This document shows positions 34,301 to 42,826 of a stretch of DNA of 64,000 nucleotides, piece after piece. Under the pieces are notes generated by a model that saw nothing but the letters and a program-made list of their open reading frames with translations, was not told the DNA's origin and made no database searches. The translations under genes were made by a program, and so were the position numbers. Origin of the DNA: Pohlia nutans (taxonomy: Eukaryota; Streptophyta; Bryopsida; Bryales; Mniaceae); contig CM040102.1 in assembly GCA_022496805.1 (NCBI GenBank), positions 2,557,501 to 2,621,500 on the forward strand, in the 5' to 3' direction. How positions within the stretch are numbered: position 1 is the first letter of the stretch; the number at the start of each line of letters is the position of its first letter.

Positions 34301-34639
34301 AAAAGAATACTTTAGAGCCACAAGTTCATATGAATTTGCACATACAACACCATTTTATTTTCTAAAAGATATATGGCCAGGACCTATAAAACGGCCAGAT
34401 AAAGGCCCCGTCAGATGTCTCCAAACATATCTAACCAAATACGACCAAGAAAATAACCTTGAAGAAATGGCAATCGAATTTCCCAACATTAGCAAATGGA
34501 CCATGAACCCAAACATCGATAACGAACTATCCAATGCATTTTGGTCCAATCCTACAATCACGGACTCACAAAAAACAATTATATTAAAACTTCGTACCGG
34601 CCAATACATGGGTAATGCTAGAAAACAACTATTTTTTGG

Positions 34640-35331
34640 TAGAGAAAGATTCCCCTCAATAAAATGTTCAATCTGTAACTCTGTAGATGCAGACACATGG
34701 CTACACGCACTTCTAAAATGTAGTCATGACCATATTCACGCCATTAGAGTCAAAAGACACAACAAAGCAGTTTGGGAATTAAGGAAATTAATCCTCTCAT
34801 CACAAAAATCTAGATGTTACACCCTCATGAACGCAGAAACATTCAACAACAACCCTCAAGGAAACTCAGTACCCCCATAGCTGCTACCATGCTCATGTGA
34901 ACAACAAAGATGTCATTGCAACGCTAGATTCAAACCAGACATCCTTTGCGTAAAAGGACTCCCATACAAAAATGACCCACCATCACATCCATCAGACAAC
35001 ATCACAATCCAATTTATTGAATTTACATACTGTAATGACAGATTCCCACAAACAACAATAGATATCAAAAATCAGAAATACCAACCACTTATTAACAACA
35101 TTATTAATTTAGGATGGAAAGTTGACCCACTTATAGTCATCACGGCAGGAGCTAGAGGCACAACACATATCCCCTCAATGAAACTCCTCGAAAAAAAAAT
35201 TTAAATTACCAGAAACCGCCATTAAACACACATTCAAAGAAATAAACACCATTGCTATACATCATGCCGGATCAATTATTCTACATAAAAGAAAAATAGA
35301 AAATAACCAACCACTGCGCATAGATTACTGA
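34640..35331 (+). pseudogene. Cys/His finger and restriction-like endonuclease (PD-(D/E)XK) end of ORF2
   Basis: CSICNSVDADTWLHALLKCSHDH (34666-34734) is a C-x2-C...H-x5-C-type finger like that preceding the endonuclease of R2-type LINEs. An in-frame TAG at 34878-34880 interrupts; the same frame continues with CSCEQQRCHC, FKPDILCVKG, IQFIEFTYCNDRF, KNQKYQPLINNIINLGW and VDPLIVITAGARGT. PD...E...K-x2-KY-x2-L...G-(A/S)-RG is the pattern of the restriction-like endonuclease that nicks the target in R2, Dualen and related elements. A one-base shift in an A-run near 35200 precedes the last 40 codons, ending at a TGA at 35329-35331. RNase H combined with this endonuclease recalls the Dualen/RandI clade. 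Confidence 0.7.
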
Positions 35332-35384
35332 ACAAAACAAAACAAACAAACAAAAGGAGGGTAATGGTGAAGACCACTACTTAT

Positions 35385-35617
35385 TTCTTTTGTATTTTTT
35401 GTTTGTTTAGCTCATAGTACACACTTGTCTCAGGTAGATGGGATGGGGCCGGTTGGTTGGTACAAACTTTCCTGCCTATGAATAATTCACTAGCAGCACC
35501 AAGTCATGTATATCACAATAAACGCTCAGACGGGCTCCACGGGAATCGAACCCGGACCGCACAATTGTAACATAAACGCCCTTCTCCAACCAACCTTGGA
35601 ACCATGACTTGGCAACC
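35385..35617 (-). mobile_element. tRNA-related (SINE-like) segment in the element's 3' region
   Basis: On the minus strand 35529-35612 reads like a tRNA-derived head: TGGTTCCAAGGTTGG resembles an A box, and GGTTCGATTCC is a standard B box at the expected distance. The 3' acceptor-like GGAGCCC follows. Downstream on the minus strand comes a non-tRNA body ending in an A-rich tail (AAACAAACAAAAAATACAAA near 35390). This is SINE architecture of about 230 bp. It could be a SINE inserted in the element or a tRNA-like 3' structure of the element itself; no separate target duplication was found. A functional tRNA is unlikely because the 5' acceptor half and anticodon stem do not fold properly. Confidence 0.5.
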
Positions 35618-35850
35618 ACCAGCAAAACAAACACCAATTTATACCCACACAAATTCTAATTTAACGCATTTTACTAGTGTTACTAGTATTTATCTCTGGT
35701 TACTAAAGTGTCTATTCTCGAAAGAGGTGAGTAGTCTTGTATCAATGGACCTTTGTCCGGTGGGCATTGGCTCATTGTCAAGACGAATAGACACTTCATT
35801 CACGCCGGCCTCGAAAGAGGACCAGAGTTTATATCTATCTGTGTAAGAGG

Positions 35851-36079
35851 TGTGTAAGAGCTTGGTGGTCTTCAAAAGCTTTTTAGCCCCAAGAAAGGAG
35901 CTAAAAAACTTTTGAAAACTTTTGAAGACCACCAAGCTTTTAGACACCTGTTACACAGATAATATTGATAAATTACCAAGATCTTTCACACCTTCTAACT
36001 ATTGAAATGAAGGAATAAGAGTATAATAAAGAAAAATTCACGGTATCTTCTTCAAAATTTGATGGACTTTAAGGATAAA
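35851..36079. mobile_element. Right part of the hairpin MITE interrupted by the 12-kb element
   Basis: It continues the left part at 23722-23853 and ends GGACTTTAAGGATAA, the inverse of the left end. It contains the central hairpin (CTTCAAAAG...CTTTTGAAG and neighbours). Confidence 0.88.
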
Positions 36080-36253
36080 TCTACTATAATAAAACTTTAA
36101 TTTTATAATAAAGGTTTTTCTCAGTTCCACGGGACCCCCTCTGAATTTTTTCGTATTTCCTGGCGCCTTTCCCGGAGAGTATCTTCCGCTCATACTTGCA
36201 GGTAATTTTGGATCATAGTATTAGAAAGGATTGAGGAATCTAATATAGAGATA

Positions 36254-36285
36254 ATACCACACTTTGCAATTACAAAGTGTGGTAT
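36254..36285. repeat. Short perfect hairpin
   Basis: ATACCACACTTTG and CAAAGTGTGGTAT are inverted repeats around a 6-base loop (CAATTA). It includes the CAATTACAAAGTGTG word that recurs in the minisatellite at 36740-37015. Confidence 0.6.
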
Positions 36286-36739
36286 TAGAGAGGTACCATT
36301 GGTTCTTTGTCCCATACACATTGTACCATGGGTGGGTTAAACAAACATTGTATTCATCTCAGCCTTGAAAAAGGACCATGGTTCTTATTGTCAGGGCCAA
36401 GTTCCATGGGTAAAATATTTCACTAAAAAAACAAGTTTTAAAGAACTTCAGAGGACTAGGTTCTACATTTCAAGTAAATTTTTCAGAAAAAAAGTGGTGC
36501 CTGGAGAAATTGTCATGAAGTACCGTATGAATGGTTGTCATTCCCAAGACTTCATGACAACTTCTCTCTAACCAATCAAATTTGTTCATGTTTCACCTCA
36601 AGCAGGTTCATAGAACGTGCACAACTTCATCACCGGGCATGAGACAAACCCAAGTTTCTCCTCCTCTTACCTACTTCCATGGGCAACTTCTCAAACCCAT
36701 GAAACTTGACTCTTATTGGTATTAGAGAGAACTGAAAAT

Positions 36740-37015
36740 TGATATATAAGTGATGTGCGATTACAAAGTGTGCTATTAGAGAGGGTTGAAAATGATATAC
36801 ACAAAAACGTGCAATTACAAAATGTGTCATTAGAGAGGGTTGAGGAATGGTATTCTCCGTATACAGGAAATGTGCAATTACAGAGGAAGAGGATTGGGAA
36901 TAACGTATTTACAGTGTAAGAAATGTGCAATTACAGAGTAAGAGGATTAAAAATAATGTATGTACAGTGCAAGAAATGTGCAATTACAGAGTAAGAGGAT
37001 TGGGACTAATGTATG
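36740..37015. repeat. Minisatellite, about 51-52 bp unit, left of the Tc1 composite
   Basis: Units share GTGCAATTACAGAGTAAGAGG and a TGTATGTACAGTGCAAGAAA linker. The clearest start at 36874, 36926 and 36977, with worn units at 36756 and 36810. The same units resume on the other side of the composite at 41224-41400, so the Tc1 elements landed in this array. Confidence 0.7.
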
Positions 37016-37017
37016 TA

Positions 37018-39042
37018 CAGTACCCTGTAACAAGTGTTGCAACACACTCTGTTTTTTTACTTAAAACATATCCCATGGCCTGATTTAGAATGATGGTGTT
37101 GGCATGATAATCATCACATCTCCATGAGATTTTTTGCATCATGGAAGGTGTTCCAGTTACCTTCATACACCATGCATTTTCTAAATATAAAGAGGCATCC
37201 ATTGCCATGTGTCTACCAAAATTGCCATCATGCTTAAAAATCTTGGAAAAGGGTACCCTTCTTAATGTGATCACTTCTTCTCTGGGATATCAGATTTTGA
37301 GTATGTTTGAGCTTGGGAGGGTCCAGAGATACACATACTTGTTTGCAAGTCATCTTGATGGTACACATTTCTTAGAAAAATTGTGTGCAACAAGTCTTGT
37401 TTGTCAAACATATCGTTTCTGTGTTGTTGTTAGGACCTTTTTTATCAAACTTTTTGTGGATGTAAGTGTTGTTTGAGAATTGTGCACCATGACAAGGAGT
37501 TATGTATCAAATGATATACGACACATGATAGTTGGTATGCAGAAAGCTGGCATGTCAGTGAGTGAAATTGGAAACATTGTAGGAAGGCCAAAATCGACTA
37601 TTTCAAGGATTCTGAAGCGATTTAGAATTAGTGGCTCTGTATTGCCAGCAAGTAGGTCCGGTAGGCCGCAAAACATGAGTGATCGAGACAGGAGAAAGCT
37701 CCATAGAGATCTTAGTAGTAATCGTCCTGCTCCTCTTGCAGAATTGTGCAGCAATGTGACATCTTCCGTGGGCATGTCAACTTTACGTAAAGAGCTTCAT
37801 GAGCTTGGTGTTAACAGTTGCATTGCAGTGAAGAAATCATTCTTGAGTGACATACACAAGGCAAAGAGGTTGGCTTTTGCAAATGAGCACTTGCATTGGA
37901 CGATTGACGATTGGAGTAATGTGATTTGGACCGATGAGTCATCCTTTGAAGTTGGAAAACCATCACGCCAAATTCGTGTCTGGCGAAAAGTATCTGAACG
38001 CTACAACTACAATTGCTTAGCACCTACATTCAAATCCGGAAGGACTTCAATTATGGTATGGGGTGATATCACTGGCTCTTCTAAGTCTTATTTGGTGTTA
38101 ATTCCTCCTAATAGACGCACTGCCAAAGACTTTGTAGAGATAGTATCTCAAGGAGCATTAGAGCATTATTATTGGCACCATGACCACTATGAGCACCTCA
38201 TTTTAATGGAGGATGGTGCTCCAATACATGGTAGTAATATACAAAAAAACTGGAGAGAGCAACTTGGATTGAAAAAGCTTGAATGGCCACCAAATTCTCC
38301 TGACCTTAATCCTATAGAGAATGTCTGGAAGCAAGTTAAAGATCAAGTGCAAAAGAGAAATAGACCACGAAACAAAGACGAAATGTGGACATCAGTCAAT
38401 CTGGCTTGGGAGGATATACCTCAAGAAAGCATCAAGAAGTTGATTTCAACAATGCCAACCCGGATGAAAGCTGTAATAGCAGCTCAAGGTGGTAGCACTC
38501 GATGGTAGTAGGTGTTCCATTTTACTGTAGAATATTTGTTAGTGAGTAAGACATATTGTAAACTTCATATCATATTAGGCTTCTATACTACTATAGCTTT
38601 GTAATGATACCTTCTTTGACTTTATTTGATCAAATTTTGATTTAATATATGAGTTTGATTTCCTTAGCCTAAAATATGAATGAATGGAAACTATGAAAAT
38701 ACTTTAGAGCCACATAGAGGAGAATTTTACCTACATAGTGTGCATCTTTGTAATACCAAGAATGTGAACAATGATATATCCTATAAATTGTTGCAATCAA
38801 ATTTTAAAAAATTATCATATGTATTTCTCAGTTAATTTTTTTTGAAATTAAGTGAATAAGATAAAATAATTCACCAAAAATAGAGATTTCATTTTTTGAC
38901 ATTGACATTTTATGAACACGTGAAGGGTCCGTAACACAAAAGATTTAATAGGATAAATTTGATAAAATCCTCCCACATTGAAAATGAATGAGAGAATTTC
39001 AAGAGTTCACAAAATGGTTGCAAGACATGTTGGAGGGTACTG
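37018..39042 (+). mobile_element. Tc1-like DNA transposon, autonomous-looking (2025 bp)
   Basis: It starts CAGTACCCTGTAACAAGTGT after a TA (37016-37017) and ends ...ATGTTGGAGGGTACTG before a TA (39043-39044). The 27-bp ends are imperfect inverted repeats. It carries an intact transposase gene (37489-38508). Length, TA target and CAGT termini fit the Tc1/mariner superfamily. Confidence 0.85.
37489..38508 (+). CDS. Tc1-type DD34E transposase, intact
   Basis: The frame of 339 residues from ATG 37489 has no stop or shift and is the usual length for Tc1 transposases. Residues 8-48 are the first helix-turn-helix (MIVGMQKAGMSVSEIG...PKSTISRILKRF), followed by the GRPQ hook-like GRP motif (58-60). 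A second helix-turn-helix covers about 65-110. The catalytic triad is D149 (IWTDESSF), D242 (LMEDGAPIH) and E277 (WPPNSPDLNPIENVW), with exactly 34 residues between the last two. It would cut and paste the element into TA sites. Plant Tc1/mariner transposases are normally of the DD39D mariner-like type, so a DD34E Tc1 form in a plant is unusual. Nothing in the sequence shows it is inactive. Confidence 0.93.
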   Translation: MTRSYVSNDIRHMIVGMQKAGMSVSEIGNIVGRPKSTISRILKRFRISGSVLPASRSGRPQNMSDRDRRKLHRDLSSNRPAPLAELCSNVTSSVGMSTLRKELHELGVNSCIAVKKSFLSDIHKAKRLAFANEHLHWTIDDWSNVIWTDESSFEVGKPSRQIRVWRKVSERYNYNCLAPTFKSGRTSIMVWGDITGSSKSYLVLIPPNRRTAKDFVEIVSQGALEHYYWHHDHYEHLILMEDGAPIHGSNIQKNWREQLGLKKLEWPPNSPDLNPIENVWKQVKDQVQKRNRPRNKDEMWTSVNLAWEDIPQESIKKLISTMPTRMKAVIAAQGGSTRW

Positions 39043-39044
39043 TA

Positions 39045-40023
39045 CAGTGGGGTCCAAGGTAGAATGGCGTTTTTGGTTTCGCAGTGAGAAAAATTTCAGT
39101 ATTGCCAAATTTGAAAGCCTCCTGAGAGCTCAAAAATTGGTATTTTACCACGAAAGTTTTACCAAAGACTTATCTTTAAGTTATTTATATGTATGCCAAA
39201 TTTCAAGGCCAAAAGATTCACCAAAAAAACGTTATTCAAAATCTACCAACATTGGTAGCTGTGGAATTTGTTTCACTGCCGCCAACTTTGACAGCCTCCC
39301 AAAGATTTACATATTTTTTTATTGCCATGAAATTCTTGGAAAAGAAACTTCTTTATGTTAATGACATATTGTAAAAATTTCAAGGCCAAAAGATAAATAC
39401 AAAAAAAAATATTAACAATCTACCAACATGTGTAGTTGTGGCAAACAATGGGGGAAACTACACACATTGGTAGATTGTAAATATTTTTCTTTGTAAAGAG
39501 TTTTTGACCATGAAATTTGGCATGAATGTTGTTATCATAAAGAGCATGTTGTGCCAAAAATTTCATGGTAAATAGACAATTTCTCAACCGTTGGGAGGGT
39601 GTCAAAGTTGGTAGCAAAGTTTCCCCCATTGTTTCCCACAACTACACATGTTGGTAGATTGTTAATATCTTTTTTTGTATTTATCTTTTGGCCTTGAAAT
39701 TTTTTATCATATTTTATTAACATAAAGAAGTTTTTTTTCTAAGAATTTCATGAGAAAAAAAATAAAATTCAATCTTTGGGTGGCGGCAGCAGTGAAAACA
39801 TTTCCACAGCTACCAATGTTGGTAGATTTTGAATAACTTTTTTTTGGTGAATCTTTTGGCCTTGAAATTTGGCATACATATAATTAACATAAAGATAAGT
39901 CTTGGATAAAACTTTCGTAGTAAAATACCAATTTTTGAGCTCTCAGGAGGCTTTCAAAGTTGGCAGTACTGAAATTTTTCTCACTGCGAAACCAAAAACG
40001 TCATTCTACCTTGGATCCCACTG
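39045..40023. mobile_element. Foldback element (979 bp), TA-flanked, first copy
   Basis: It starts CAGTGGGGTCCAAGGTAGAA and ends with the inverse ...GGATCCCACTG, flanked by TA (39043-39044 and 40024-40025). Both halves are inverted copies around about 39535. Further inside, a CTACCAACATTGGTAG-like motif appears several times. A second copy lies at 56901-57868. No coding capacity is seen. Confidence 0.85.
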
Positions 40024-40025
40024 TA

Positions 40026-41221
40026 CAGTACCCTCCAACATGTCTTGCAACCATTTTGTGAACTCTTGAAATTCTCTCATTCATTTTCAATATGGGAGGA
40101 TTTTATCAAATTTATCCTATTAAATCTTTTGTGTTACGGACCCTTCACGTGTTCATAAAATGTCAATGTCAAAAAATGAAATCTCTATTTTTGGTGAATT
40201 ATTTTATCTTATTCACTTAATTTCAAAAAAAATTAACTGAGAAATATATATGATGATTTTTTAAAATTTGATTGCACCAATTTATAGGATATATCAATGT
40301 TCACATTCTTGGTATTACAAAGATGCACACTATGTAGGTCCTCGGGGAGGTCACTCTTTGTATCATTTGAGTATCACGTGTGAACAAAGGGTATTTAAAA
40401 GCACCCTAAAATTTAAAAATATTTTTACTATAATTAGTAATATTTAAAGAATATTCTCATTTTTATTCTTGTAATGAATTGTGAACATCCTATATTAATG
40501 TAAATCATTTATAAAAATTATCTTCAAAGATTTATTTGGACCCTATCTTTGTTCGCACGTTGTTACGTAATATTTGGAAGTGACCTCCCCGGGTGTAGGT
40601 CAAATTCTCCTCTATGTGGCTCTAAAGTATTTTCTTAGTTTCCATTCATTCATATTCTAGGCTAAGGAAATCAAACTCATATATTAAATCAAAATTTGAT
40701 TAAATAAAGTCAAATAAGGTATCATTACAAAGCTATAGTAGTATAGAAGCCTAATATGATATGAAGTTTACAATATGTCTTACTCACTCTATGATAAAAA
40801 AGGTCCTAACAACAACACAGAAACGATATGTTTGACAAACAAGACTTGTTGCACACAATTTTTCTAAGAAATGTGTACCATCAAGATGACTTGCAAACAA
40901 GTATGTGTATCTCTGGACCCTCCCAAGCTCAAACATACTCAAAATCTGATATCCCAGAGAAGAAGTGATCACATTAAGAAGGGTACCCTTTTCCAAGATT
41001 TTTAAGCATGATGGCAATTTTGGTAGACACATGGCAATGGATGCCTCTTTATATTTAGAAAATGCATGGTGTATGAAGGTAACTGGAACACCTTCCATGA
41101 TGCAAAAAATCTCATGGAGATGTGATGATTATCATGCCAACACCATCATTCTAAATCAGGCCATGGGATATGTTTTAAGTGAAAAAACAGAGTGTGTTGC
41201 AACACTTGTTACAGGGTACTG
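40026..41221 (-). mobile_element. Internally deleted Tc1 copy in opposite orientation
   Basis: It starts CAGTACCCTCCAACATGTCT and ends ...CTTGTTACAGGGTACTG, followed by TA (41222-41223). Along its length it is the reverse complement of 37018-39042, except that about 1.09 kb covering the transposase gene is missing (junction at about 40796, TCACTCTATGATAAAAAAGG). It carries a 254-bp MITE insertion. It could be moved by the intact transposase next door. Confidence 0.85.
40341..40594. mobile_element. 254-bp MITE with 8-bp target duplication
   Basis: TGTAGGTC lies on both sides (40333-40340 and 40595-40602). The ends CTCGGGGAGGTCACT and AGTGACCTCCCCGGG are inverted repeats. The uninterrupted sequence is visible in the other Tc1 copy near 38739-38750. 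An 8-bp duplication fits hAT- or P-type elements. Confidence 0.75.
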
Positions 41222-41223
41222 TA

Positions 41224-41400
41224 CTGTACAGTGCAAGAAATGTGTAATCACAGAGTAATAGGATTAAGAATAATGTAAGTACAGTACAGTGTAAGAAATG
41301 TGCAATTACAGAGTAAGATGTAAATGTAAATGTGCAATTACAGAATAAGAGGATTGGGAATGTTGTACAGGAAGCGTGCAATTACAGAGGTTTCTCATTC
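41224..41400. repeat. Minisatellite, right of the Tc1 composite
   Basis: Units with GTGCAATTACAGAGTAAG start near 41239, 41298, 41331 and 41378. This continues the array at 36740-37015. Confidence 0.65.
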
Positions 41401-41784
41401 TGCGTTTCAGATGAGGCTCTAGAATCCAAGCAACAATGCGGGCATCGTGACGACCATTTCGCACCTCACTGATTGATTTCTCGTGACGCCCTGCCAACTC
41501 CGATCGATCGGATTCGCGTCTGCCCTACACCCACAATTGAATCAGTTCTGGGTTCGCTTCACGTAGATCCTTTGAAGCTCCGGGCTGAACTATCGCACCA
41601 CAAACTAGTGAACCATGACAAGAATTGATCACTCATTTGTGGAGCTCCTCAATTCAAACTTATCAATCGGAAAACTAGGTCGAGCATTGTTGTAGCTCAG
41701 CTGAACAGCACGATTTCTAGGGTTGATCGATTCCTCTCTGCCATAGCCGGACTTTGCTTCACATTTGAGGTATATACACACATT

Positions 41785-42025
41785 TACTCCCTCCGTCCCA
41801 AAGTTATTGTCATGTTTGAAAGTGCTTTTTTAAGTAGGTCAAAAAAATACTTCCTTGTGGCTAATTTTATTTAGGTTGCAATGAACACATGCAATGTTCT
41901 TCAATCATTCTAGTGACATAATTCGGAACCTTTTTTAATCATGTTTCTTACAATATGATCGATGAAATTGGCTCAAAGAAATACCAAGCAAACAAGTTGG
42001 ACAATAACTTTGGGACGGAGGGAGT
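41785..42025. mobile_element. Stowaway-like MITE, upstream of the lipase gene
   Basis: TACTCCCTCCGTCCCAAAG and CTTTGGGACGGAGGGAGTA are near-perfect inverted ends with TA targets; the copy is 241 bp. The inner sequence is almost the same as the copy at 43497-43751, so both are young relatives. Confidence 0.88.
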
Positions 42026-42633
42026 ACATTGTATCTTCGAGCTTGCATTTGAGAGGTACGTCTTCTGAAGTTGTACCCTGGATCATCTTTTGAAGATTCA
42101 TTTCTCTTGCCATTTTCGCACTCATGTTTTGTGGAGTAGGTCATACGGGGACTTTTTCTATTGCAATGTTCTTCACTGATCAATAATACTATTATTCCCA
42201 CAATTGAATTGGTCATGTATCTTTGGTCTAGTTTCAAGAATCTTTGCGTTTCTCATTTCCCATTAGAGTTAACCGAAAAGAAGCCCATCTAACCTCCCTT
42301 TTCGCTCTCCTTCTAACCTCTTTTTTGAGCTATACTTGGGTTGAATAGTGTCGTGTCATAGCTTGTCCCCTTGTGGGCCATGGGCTTGGAGCTGCAGGAG
42401 TCATTGCGAGGTGTGGAGAATAATGATAGTGGCTTGTTTTAGATTGTCTCCTAACTCATCATGAACTAGTTTTCAGTCTATTTATATTTCAAGAGGAGTT
42501 CAAGAGGAGTTTGCTAAAACTTTCCTCTTTGAGCTGACTTTTCGGTTAACTCTATTGTTACATTTGCATTAACAACTGTTGCGTTACGTTTGAGAGGATT
42601 CCAGTAGAGAGAAAGGAGAGATTGTCTTTTTCT

Positions 42634-42747
42634 CGGTGATTTTGAGTCACTAAAGACAAGTCACAACAGACTTTTAAGACAAGTCTCATTCGGTGGTTTT
42701 GAGTCACTAAAGACAAGTCACAACACACATTTAAGAAAAGTCTCATA
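42634..42747 (+). repeat. 57-bp tandem duplication before the lipase start codon
   Basis: Two direct units start at 42634 and 42691, each with TTTTGAGTCACTAAAGACAA and ACAAGTCTCAT. They lie 80-190 bases upstream of the ATG, in the leader or core promoter. Each contains a TGAGTCA box, which is an AP-1/GCN4-type bZIP site. Confidence 0.75.
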
Positions 42748-42826
42748 TGACAAGATTTCTAGAAGTGGAAAGAGAAATGTGGGCAAGTGTGTGATTGTTT
42801 TGCTGTTGGATGTTGCGCAGAGCCAA

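Larger units (their letters stand above)
23854..35839 (+). mobile_element. 12-kb LINE-like element with ORF1 and an RT-less ORF2, 11-bp target duplication
   Basis: The target duplication TGTGTAAGAGG is at 23843-23853 and 35840-35850. Removing the 11,986 bp between them and one copy restores the hairpin MITE exactly, as judged against the intact copy at 51983-52349. The element has no terminal repeats. Its content, in order, is: a long 5' region with an open frame to 27814; ORF1 (27626-29255); an inverted duplication (29903-31241); a decayed ORF2 (31213-35331) with 2A-like, PCIF1-like, RNase H, Cys/His and restriction-like endonuclease segments; and a 3' region with a tRNA-related segment. Duplication length and lack of terminal repeats fit target-primed insertion. 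No reverse transcriptase motifs are seen, so it either lost the domain or moved in trans. Confidence 0.82.

Noticed and set aside
35529..35612. A functional tRNA gene on the minus strand
   Set aside because: The B box is good, but the acceptor and anticodon stems do not pair, so it is tRNA-derived only.
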